Of a stretch of 23,389 bases of DNA, positions 1 to 6,502 are shown piece after piece. Where the stretch lies: NCBI GenBank assembly GCA_002495645.1, contig DAGF01000024.1:1-23389 (forward strand), given 5' to 3'. The DNA comes from Euryarchaeota archaeon UBA549. GTDB taxonomy: Archaea; Thermoplasmatota; Poseidoniia; Poseidoniales; Poseidoniaceae. How positions within the stretch are numbered: the stretch's first letter is position 1; the number at the start of each line of letters is the position of its first letter. The notes under the pieces are model-generated. The model saw only the letters and a program-made list of their open reading frames with translations, ran no database searches and was not told the origin of the DNA. A program made the translations under genes and the position numbers.

Positions 1-77
1 TACCGGGCTATGCGACCTCGGCTCCATCCTCCGGCTCTTGCGCCACCGTCATAAGCATGATGTTTGGTCGGGATGTC

Positions 78-278
78 ATGGACGTCCGCTTCCACGGCAG
101 GGATGTAAACACAACCGTTCAAGTTGAACCGGGGACAACCGTTCGCAAGGCCTTGGAGCAAGCCAATGTTCTGCCGTCAATGGTGATCGTGAGTTATGAG
201 GGGACTGTGCTTCCTCACTCAACACCGCTTCAGCAGGAGGTGGAATTGCTCGTCACCACCATCTCATCAGGCGGCTGA
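78..278 (+). CDS. Small ubiquitin-like modifier / sulfur-carrier protein (SAMP/ThiS/Urm1 type)
   Basis: From the ATG at 78 the product is 66 residues with a beta-grasp pattern: short N-terminal strands, a Val-Glu-Pro-Gly turn, one helix (TVRKALEQANV), a strand pair and the C-terminal tail TISSGG. Length and the terminal Gly-Gly match archaeal SAMP2 and ThiS/MoaD-family carriers. Their terminal glycine is adenylated by an E1-like enzyme and then used for protein conjugation or as a thiocarboxylate sulfur donor, for example in tRNA thiolation. The reading frame is open to the window's left edge and has earlier ATGs at 57 and 60. I chose 78 because it gives the family's usual length and first strand (MDVRF). 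There is no clear ribosome-binding site. The 3' end overlaps the convergent nuclease gene by 12 bases. Whether it is a modifier or a sulfur carrier cannot be told from the sequence. Confidence 0.75.
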   Translation: MDVRFHGRDVNTTVQVEPGTTVRKALEQANVLPSMVIVSYEGTVLPHSTPLQQEVELLVTTISSGG

Positions 279-2120
279 ACGGTCCACTCGTTCGATGATT
301 TGGAGTCGGGAATTCCGAGTGTAATCGCAGCGAACCTCCGAAGCCCAAGCATCCAGTCCAACATTAGCCAAAACGACCACGTCGCCCATTTCAAGCATAT
401 CATATTGAGAATTCCAATCATCCGACCATCCCTCAACCTTGCACGCACCTGTGTGGTCCATCAGCATCAGGCCCCTTCGAGACCACGCTTTCCCGTTTTT
501 TCCAACCCCTGATTTTTCATAGGTGTAGACCACGGTGCCGCCCACGTTGTGCTTGGCCTGAAAATCAAACAAGTCAAAGGATTCCACATCAGGGTCCTCA
601 TCGGCTTCAAGGCGAGAGAAGGGGTCCATTTTGAGCACGATTTCACCTTTCCAATTGATGGTGAAAATGGCGTCCTTGAGCAGAACTTTGGCACCTTTCA
701 TCGCAGGTACAGCAACGGTGGGTTCACCATCTGCATTGGCGGTTGAAACGACTTGAATATGAGCGGTGTTGCCACCCTGCTTCATGGTCATTTTCAAAGG
801 TATGTTATCCTTTACATAGCCCACTGAGAACAATTCTCCTCGCACTGTTGCTCTTGGATTGAGCGACCCGATTTCTTGCAAGGACGTGCGTTGATTGAAA
901 CTTGGGAGTTGCACGGATGCTTCCAGACGTGGGCCATCTTGACCTTCTCCACCTGGACAGACCGCCCGCCAATCGCATCCCTCACATCGTGTGGTTGAGG
1001 GAGCCTCAATTGGAAGACCGCCCGGAGAAAAACCGCGCATGGCCCGAGGCTCAGGAGGACAGTCAATCAGGGAAGGCGTGCTGTCTTTGAGTTCGTCCCA
1101 GAGCGTTTTCATCTCTTCTTCAATCACGCTCATTTCCTCCACACTGGGCACAGGGACGGTTTTGATGCTGGGGTGGCCAAGATACCAAATTTGAAGCCCA
1201 CCGACCGTTTCTTCTCGGTTGTGCGTCACGTACCAAAGCATGGCATACATCTTGAGTTGCTCGACATAATCACCCGAACGGTCATTGGCTCCGACGCTCG
1301 CTTTGAGATCGACAATCATCGGCGTTCCCGACCACCGATAGACCAAATCATACTCTCCTTGGAACCAATGTTCTGGATGAATGGCGTTCATGGTAAACTT
1401 CGGCGCACTTGGGTCAACGAACCACGGCCGAGCGAGTTCCCACGCCTCGGTCCACGAAACAGAACCTTCACCCCGCAGAGGATGACCCCCCACAAAGGGC
1501 TCGTGAGGAAAGCCATCTGGAGCGGGCCAAGACGGACGTTCACCTCGGCGCCAGGCCTCTTTATTTGGCCCTCCGTCCGATTCAAAACACCGTTCAACCT
1601 CTTCAAGATGGAAACGCAAACCGCTCTCAACCATGGCCAAACAACGACCTGGATCAACTTCGCTCCAATCACCTGCTTTTCGTTCATCCTTTTCCCACTC
1701 CAGCCGCATGCGCTCCAAAGCCGGTGGTAGGTGAATACGACACCGTTCAAGGGCCCACGCCTCAAGTTCGGTTTTGGATTGCGGTCGTTCCCCGGGTAAA
1801 AACGGCATCAAACCCATCGATGGCCAGACATAATCCTTGCCGGACAACGGTTGACCATCGTCACTGTACGGCGATGAACCAACAACGTACTGGCCCGCAT
1901 TGGCAGCGATAAAACCCGGCGACTCACGGAGGACGTTACAGATGGCCTCTTCAACGGCTCTTCCTACGAAAAGCACAGGAATTTGAGGCATCTTGAACCG
2001 GTAGACCTTCTGGTAAAACCAAAGACGCGGGCACGATAAGTAGGTGTTGGCTTGGCTGGCCGACATTCGGTTGTAGGGCCCGACGGTATCGCTTTCCCTC
2101 TTGGCCATGTGGACCGGCAT
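267..2120 (-). CDS. Cas4/RecB-like PD-(D/E)XK nuclease with four cysteines and C-terminal OB-fold-like region (paralog A)
   Basis: The 617-residue protein opens with a Cas4/AddB-type entry motif, LSCPRLWFYQK (Cys30). The nuclease core follows: GEYD (Asp258), VDLKAS (Asp271, Lys273) and QLKMYA (Gln288). A cysteine group, Cys379-x2-Cys382-x5-Cys388, comes next. Together with Cys30 this is the four-cysteine layout that binds a 4Fe-4S cluster in Cas4, AddB and Dna2-type nucleases. Residues of about 420-610 are strand-rich with OB-fold character (segments near 424-500 and 525-610), suggesting single-stranded nucleic-acid binding. No helicase motor is present. It is the last gene of the minus-strand run L10e, ABCE1, nuclease B, nuclease A, 52 bases after its paralog. 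The ATG at 2120 lacks a good ribosome-binding site and a second in-frame ATG lies at 2108. The role is probably DNA end or flap processing; the exact pathway is unknown. Confidence 0.8.
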   Translation of the reverse strand: MPVHMAKRESDTVGPYNRMSASQANTYLSCPRLWFYQKVYRFKMPQIPVLFVGRAVEEAICNVLRESPGFIAANAGQYVVGSSPYSDDGQPLSGKDYVWPSMGLMPFLPGERPQSKTELEAWALERCRIHLPPALERMRLEWEKDERKAGDWSEVDPGRCLAMVESGLRFHLEEVERCFESDGGPNKEAWRRGERPSWPAPDGFPHEPFVGGHPLRGEGSVSWTEAWELARPWFVDPSAPKFTMNAIHPEHWFQGEYDLVYRWSGTPMIVDLKASVGANDRSGDYVEQLKMYAMLWYVTHNREETVGGLQIWYLGHPSIKTVPVPSVEEMSVIEEEMKTLWDELKDSTPSLIDCPPEPRAMRGFSPGGLPIEAPSTTRCEGCDWRAVCPGGEGQDGPRLEASVQLPSFNQRTSLQEIGSLNPRATVRGELFSVGYVKDNIPLKMTMKQGGNTAHIQVVSTANADGEPTVAVPAMKGAKVLLKDAIFTINWKGEIVLKMDPFSRLEADEDPDVESFDLFDFQAKHNVGGTVVYTYEKSGVGKNGKAWSRRGLMLMDHTGACKVEGWSDDWNSQYDMLEMGDVVVLANVGLDAWASEVRCDYTRNSRLQIIERVDRSAA

Positions 2121-2172
2121 GATACGACGAAATCACCCACTCCTTTTCAAGCCTCAGTGCAGATGAAGTGGC

Positions 2173-3915
2173 TCATCGTTGGCTGAACGTTTCCAATCGT
2201 GTTTTTCGGTTGTCAATTCGCAATTGCAACAGACCTGAACGCCACCCGAGTTCGACGCCCGTCATCGCTACGCCATCACCGGGCCGTAAGCTCAGCAATC
2301 GCTGACTGATGCTGGCGCCAAACGCCACCACCTCGGCCACGTGGTGCCCGTCCCAAAGCATCAAGCTCAGCATGCTCCATGGCTTGCCGTCAATGCGGGT
2401 GCCCGAGCGGCGCCGAATGCCGATGACATGGCCTTTGACATTGGCTCGCGTTCGAAGCAAACCGAGACGAGTTAACTCGGGAAGGTTCACGTTCTCTGCT
2501 TCGCCACCGCTATAGAGCGTCGTTCTGGAATCCACATAGAGGCGAGGTTGGTCTCGCCATACACCGGGAAGTGCATCAACGAGCACAACCTCTTGTTCCA
2601 TGTGTTCGTGGAGTTGAGAAAACGCACCGGGTTCGCTTTCCTCGACGGTGATGTGTTGTTGACCGACCACCAACACCGCACCCAATACGGGCTCAGCAAA
2701 GTGATTGGGCATAGGACCCCATGCCCCGGTTAATCGGCCTTTAACAGCCACGCGCCCTTGGACATCACCAAGGGCCGCGTACGGTGCTTTCATTGAAACT
2801 TCGGGGAGGGTGGACACCCAAGACAGATGTTCGGGAACTGACCACACACCATCATCTGAACGAGCGACAGCGCACCAGCCACAGCCTGCGGCTTCACCTT
2901 GGCAGGCCTCGGAGGGCGAAACGGGGAAACGCTTCACGCCTTTCTCGGCATCCTGCATGGCCCGATGATGTTCATTGAAGGTGGAGGAGAGTCCCTCCAT
3001 CTCACCCTTGAGTGGTGGCCCGTAAGCGACCCGATGTCCCCCGTCAAGGTACCAACCTTCCATCCCGTTCACGGTTTGCCCGTCGTGCGTTTCATGCCAA
3101 AGCCAAGCGTAGAAACGGAGCTGATGTTCAAGCGAAGAGGCGAAGGCAGATCCGGGTGAGCCCGATTTGATGTCGACAATTCGAATATGGCCGTCCCACC
3201 GAAGGACCATGTCCAATTCACCTGATGCCCATCCTTCGGGGTGGTAAAGGCGCTGAGGCTGGTGCACGCGGGGATCCTTGAACCAAGGCCGAGCACATTC
3301 CCATGCCTCATGCCATGTGATGGGAGCATCCGACGGCGACCATGTTGGGTGTGTGGATGACGACCATGCCCGCTTTTCCACGTCCCTGACCTTATCGGGA
3401 AGTGGAAAGACCGGCACGGTTCCTTGTGCTGGTTCGGGCACAGAAAACGGCTGCTGGCCCGTGCGACGAAGCTGAAGATAAGGGCCACCGTCTTGGTCGA
3501 AACAGGCCTTGACCTCTTCAAAAAACAGGCTCAAACCGCCCAGAAGCCGCTCCTCTAAGGAGGATACATCCACCTCATTCCATGCGTCTTCACTTGATTT
3601 CCAGAGCACCTCATTCCACATCTTCTCACCGGTGGCCATGGCTTGTTGCGCCACGACAGACACGTGGCTGGCAGCCCATGCCTTCAATTCCTCAAAACTG
3701 GAAACCTCCGGTGGGTGCATCATCAATAATTCACACAGGGCGTCTTCGAGCACCACACCCAAGATTTGGGAGGGGCGTGTTGGCCCTTGGAGTCCGATTT
3801 GATAGGCGAAGAGCCACTGCTTTGGACATCGCAAGTAGGTCGTGAGAGCGCTGGCGGAAATCCGGCCTCTGGTGCGTCCGAGCGGACCGCCTCGGGGCGG
3901 GAGACCTACTGGCAC
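2173..3915 (-). CDS. Cas4/RecB-like PD-(D/E)XK nuclease with altered cysteine motif and OB-fold-like tail (paralog B)
   Basis: This 580-residue paralog of the downstream nuclease shares its order of motifs: LRCPKQWLF (Cys30), a WHEAWECARPWFKDP block at about 201-215, GELD (Asp235), VDIKS (Asp248, Lys250) and Gln265. The catalytic residues of a PD-(D/E)XK nuclease are therefore intact. The C-terminal cysteines differ: Cys338-x6-Cys345-x2-Cys348, against C-x2-C-x5-C in paralog A. When GCGWCAVA is aligned with GCDWRAVC, two cysteines are lost and two are found elsewhere. A cluster may still form with Cys30, but with different geometry. Residues from about 385 to 575 are strand-rich and OB-fold-like, as in paralog A. 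The start is a GTG at 3915, preceded by an AGGGGG ribosome-binding site about 8 bases away. It follows ABCE1 by 39 bases and is probably co-transcribed. Confidence 0.78.
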   Translation of the reverse strand: MPVGLPPRGGPLGRTRGRISASALTTYLRCPKQWLFAYQIGLQGPTRPSQILGVVLEDALCELLMMHPPEVSSFEELKAWAASHVSVVAQQAMATGEKMWNEVLWKSSEDAWNEVDVSSLEERLLGGLSLFFEEVKACFDQDGGPYLQLRRTGQQPFSVPEPAQGTVPVFPLPDKVRDVEKRAWSSSTHPTWSPSDAPITWHEAWECARPWFKDPRVHQPQRLYHPEGWASGELDMVLRWDGHIRIVDIKSGSPGSAFASSLEHQLRFYAWLWHETHDGQTVNGMEGWYLDGGHRVAYGPPLKGEMEGLSSTFNEHHRAMQDAEKGVKRFPVSPSEACQGEAAGCGWCAVARSDDGVWSVPEHLSWVSTLPEVSMKAPYAALGDVQGRVAVKGRLTGAWGPMPNHFAEPVLGAVLVVGQQHITVEESEPGAFSQLHEHMEQEVVLVDALPGVWRDQPRLYVDSRTTLYSGGEAENVNLPELTRLGLLRTRANVKGHVIGIRRRSGTRIDGKPWSMLSLMLWDGHHVAEVVAFGASISQRLLSLRPGDGVAMTGVELGWRSGLLQLRIDNRKTRLETFSQR

Positions 3916-3954
3916 GAGATGACCCCCTCATCGAAAGGTCGGGCGAGCAGAACA

Positions 3955-5733
3955 TCATGCATCGTAGGAATAGTAGTCACCACTGTTTCGTTGTTCTCGG
4001 TCCTTCCTGCTCTCGTTTTTGTTGATGCGAGGACGACGGGAGTCGTGGTCTCGCCGGAACGTGACATCAACACCCGCCAGGAATCGGTTCATTCCCTCTC
4101 TGAGATTGTAAGGGCCAGTCGCACGACCCTCTACCCCACCTTCGCCCTCAAAGACCAACAGCGAATCAGAAACGATGTCGATGAAATAGACGTCGTGGTC
4201 GATGACGAAGGCTGACTTTTCGTTGGCCTCCATCGTTCTTCTGATGGCTTTGGCCGCTTCCATACGGGCGTTGGCATCCAGATGGGCCGAAGGCTCGTCG
4301 AGGAGGTACAGGTCGGCATCTCGGCCTAGGCAAAGGGCGATGGAGACCGCCTGGCGCTCACCACCGGAGAGTTTCTTGACGCGCTTGGGAAGAAGTTGGT
4401 CAATGCCGAGTGCTTTGATGACGTTCACATTGAACTCGCCGCTTCGCCAACGTGGTCCGAGTTCGCTGTCCAGCCAGAGTTGGACCGAGCCATCAATATC
4501 GACATCAATGTGTTGGGGTTTGTAGGAGATCGTAGCGTCGGCGGTGACCCACCCTTCGTCGTATTCATGCTCGCCTGCGAGGATTTTGATCATGGTCGAT
4601 TTACCCGTTCCGTTTGAGCCGACGACGCCGACGACTTCTGAACGATGGACGGCACCCTCGCCTGAAGTGAGTTTAAACTCACCAAGTTGCTTCTCAAGCC
4701 CACCCCAACTGACAACCGGCGTACCAATCTCAACTGTTCGGTCTCGGTGACGAAGGAACTTGATCGGCTTATCTCGAATCCTTACATTCTCCTCGGGGAG
4801 GAACCCGTCGAGATAGGTGTTGATGGCTTGACGTGTTGAGCGAGCCGGCGTGAAAATGCCGAAGGCGCCCTTCTTACCATAGACAATGTGAACCAAGTCA
4901 GCTAGAACATCGAGAACGGCCAAGTCGTGCTCAATGACGATGACTCGCTTTGTCTCTGCAAGTTCTTGGATGATGCGCACTATGCGCATGCGTTCGTGAA
5001 TGTCAAGGTAGGAAGAAGGCTCGTCAAAGAAGTACACGTCAACATCTCGGAGAATCGTTGCACAGATGGCCATGCGCTGCAGTTCTCCCCCCGAGAGTTG
5101 CTGGACGGTACGTTGGAGAAGATGGTCGATGCCCAACGAACGCGTGGTGGCTTCGAGCAACCCTCGTTCGTCCACCTTGCTGAGCAGGTCGTGCACGGTA
5201 CCTTTGACGCGTTTTGGGAGTTTATCCACGTTTTGAGGCTTGAGTGCAACACGGATGCTTCCCTTCTGGATAGCGATGAAGAAATCCCTAAGTTCGCCTT
5301 TTGGAAGGGATTCAATCACGTTATCCCAGTCGGGTTCCTGGTCGAGCCAATCCCCCAAGTTGGGCGTCATGCGACCAGAAAGGGCGCTGATGGCGGTTGA
5401 TTTCCCCATGCCGTTGGGGCCAAGAATGCCCACGACGCTTTCCTTGGAGGGTGTGGGTAGGCGAAACAAACGGAAACCGTTCATCGAGTACCGATGAATC
5501 ATATCTGTTTCGAGTTCGCTGGGGAGGTTCTCAATGATGAGGGCATCATGGGGGCACTTGTTGATGCAGATACCGCATCCGATGCACAGGCTTTCGGAAA
5601 TGTGGGGTTTGCCAGTTTGCTCATCCATGATGATGCATTCTTGCCCGTTTCGAACCGGTGGGCAGAAGACTTGGCATTCGTCATTGCACTTCTTGGGTTG
5701 ACAGTTGTCCTCCTTAAGAACCGCAACACGCAT
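3955..5733 (-). CDS. rli: ABCE1/Rli1 ribosome-recycling ATPase
   Basis: This 592-residue protein is a full-length ABCE1. ABCE1 is an iron-sulfur twin-ATPase that splits ribosomes after termination together with release factor aRF1 or Pelota. The N-terminal ferredoxin-like domain carries cysteines at 11, 16, 20, 24 and 33 plus the classical CIGCGICINKCP (50-61). NBD1 has Walker A GPNGMGKST (105-113), signature LSGGELQR (213-220) and DEPS (237-240). The hinge contains LDGFLPEENVRIR (about 308-320). NBD2 has Walker A GSNGTGKST (372-380), signature LSGGER (455-460) and DEPS (479-482). The C-terminal tail matches the family (TFRRD, RPRINK, YYSYDA). All key residues look intact. The start ATG follows a GGTGACAGG stretch. 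It lies 93 bases after the L10e gene and leads into the two nuclease genes. Confidence 0.97.
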   Translation of the reverse strand: MRVAVLKEDNCQPKKCNDECQVFCPPVRNGQECIIMDEQTGKPHISESLCIGCGICINKCPHDALIIENLPSELETDMIHRYSMNGFRLFRLPTPSKESVVGILGPNGMGKSTAISALSGRMTPNLGDWLDQEPDWDNVIESLPKGELRDFFIAIQKGSIRVALKPQNVDKLPKRVKGTVHDLLSKVDERGLLEATTRSLGIDHLLQRTVQQLSGGELQRMAICATILRDVDVYFFDEPSSYLDIHERMRIVRIIQELAETKRVIVIEHDLAVLDVLADLVHIVYGKKGAFGIFTPARSTRQAINTYLDGFLPEENVRIRDKPIKFLRHRDRTVEIGTPVVSWGGLEKQLGEFKLTSGEGAVHRSEVVGVVGSNGTGKSTMIKILAGEHEYDEGWVTADATISYKPQHIDVDIDGSVQLWLDSELGPRWRSGEFNVNVIKALGIDQLLPKRVKKLSGGERQAVSIALCLGRDADLYLLDEPSAHLDANARMEAAKAIRRTMEANEKSAFVIDHDVYFIDIVSDSLLVFEGEGGVEGRATGPYNLREGMNRFLAGVDVTFRRDHDSRRPRINKNESRKDREQRNSGDYYSYDA

Positions 5734-5777
5734 CCTGTCACCCAGCCTATCCTCTCGTCTGTTCTATTTTGTTTCAC

Positions 5778-5811
5778 CTGCCGTTTTCCCGGCGTGAACC
5801 GAGAAAGGCAG
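5778..5811. other. Imperfect inverted repeat between L10e and ABCE1
   Basis: The arm at 5778-5792 begins CTGCC and the arm at 5799-5811 ends GGCAG, around a short CGTGAA loop. Outer arms pair perfectly and the inner part pairs with about two bulges. In the minus-strand transcript it falls in the 93-base leader between the L10e stop and the ABCE1 start. No U-tract follows it on the minus strand, so it does not resemble an archaeal terminator. It may be a processing or stability element, or chance. Confidence 0.35.
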
Positions 5812-5826
5812 CCGATGTTCTGTGCC

Positions 5827-6366
5827 TCAAATGAGTCCCTTGAGGTGCTCGTGTCCACGGATGAGGCGGATGGTGCACGGGGTGGGGAACTTCATGCTGG
5901 CCTTGCGCAATGCATCACGGGCCGTGAGGTAGTTCTCCGCATTGACTTGGAGGGAAATGACACGCTGGCCACGCTTCACACGGGCCGCCGTACCGACGTT
6001 CTTTCCGAATGCACAGCGCATGCCTTGAGACACACGGTCAGCACCAGCGCCCGTGGCTTGCTTGTTCTCTCGGAGCACATGGTGAGGGAAGGTGTGGACG
6101 CGCAGGGCATAGCCTTGGGCACCGGCTTCCTTACGGATGGTGGAATTTGAAACGACACGAGCGGCTTCAAGAGCCGTGTGGCGGATTTGAACGTCGTTGT
6201 CGGCACGGAGTTCGAGGACCACCTGGAATTGCCCCGTCTCTGCAGCACGGCGGTTGCCGACGTGGAATTGCATGATACGGTTGTTGGGGACACCACCGAT
6301 GTACTTTCGGCGGGTGTAGGCTGGGCCTTTCAAGCGGCGGTACATCACAGCGGGTTTACGTGCCAT
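5827..6366 (-). CDS. rpl10e: 50S ribosomal protein L10e (uL16)
   Basis: The 179-residue product starts MARKPAVMYRRLKGPAYTRR and continues with KYIGGVPNNRIMQFHVGN, the unmistakable N-terminus of archaeal/eukaryotic L10e. This protein is the counterpart of bacterial L16 and helps position tRNA between the A and P sites of the large subunit. The frame extends 23 codons further upstream, but the ATG at 6366 gives the family start and is preceded by a good GGAGG ribosome-binding site (6374-6378 on the plus strand as CCTCC). A TATA-like element lies about 40 bases upstream of the start. It is the first gene of a minus-strand run with ABCE1 next, so a ribosome component and the ribosome-recycling factor are neighbours. 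Confidence 0.97.
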   Translation of the reverse strand: MARKPAVMYRRLKGPAYTRRKYIGGVPNNRIMQFHVGNRRAAETGQFQVVLELRADNDVQIRHTALEAARVVSNSTIRKEAGAQGYALRVHTFPHHVLRENKQATGAGADRVSQGMRCAFGKNVGTAARVKRGQRVISLQVNAENYLTARDALRKASMKFPTPCTIRLIRGHEHLKGLI

Positions 6367-6373
6367 AGGTCTG

Positions 6374-6378
6374 CCTCC
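6374..6378 (-). promoter_or_regulatory. Ribosome-binding site GGAGG for L10e
   Basis: GGAGG reads on the minus strand 7 bases before the ATG at 6366. It decides this start over the longer in-frame start at 6435. Confidence 0.7.
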
Positions 6379-6403
6379 AAGCATCCCTGCGACCGATGCT
6401 CCC

Positions 6404-6413
6404 TTTATGATAT
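6404..6413 (-). promoter_or_regulatory. TATA-like element upstream of L10e
   Basis: The minus strand reads ATATCATAAA about 40 bases upstream of the L10e ATG, in the 136-base divergent gap 6367-6502. An archaeal TATA box here would place transcription start near 6380, leaving a short leader that includes the GGAGG. This is inferred from position and composition only. Confidence 0.35.
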
Positions 6414-6502
6414 CTCCGCCCACGGCGCCAACCATGGACGCGCCACTGCTTCGCGCCCTCTGGAAGCAAAGTCTTCATGGGGCGGACACCACAGCATGAT
6501 GC

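Noticed and set aside
1173..1912. Long plus-strand frames (185 and 167 residues) inside nuclease A
   Set aside because: They are antisense or shifted shadows of a nuclease gene with intact catalytic and cysteine motifs; no motifs or start signals of their own.
1951..2136. Possible frameshifted upstream extension of nuclease A starting at a GTG with a ribosome-binding site
   Set aside because: The frame starting at 2136 does not continue the nuclease motifs. The 2120 frame already contains the full entry motif with Cys30, aligned with paralog B, so no frameshift is needed.
267..3915. CRISPR-Cas locus suggested by Cas4-like proteins
   Set aside because: No direct-repeat array, Cas1, Cas2 or interference gene is visible; Cas4-like nucleases are common outside CRISPR systems.
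5778..5811. Transcription terminator for L10e
   Set aside because: On the minus strand the hairpin is followed by an A-rich, not T-rich, stretch, so it was listed as an unassigned inverted repeat.
6367..6435. Longer L10e start at 6435
   Set aside because: The extra 23 residues do not resemble L10e, and the ATG at 6366 has a GGAGG at good spacing and the canonical MARKPA start.
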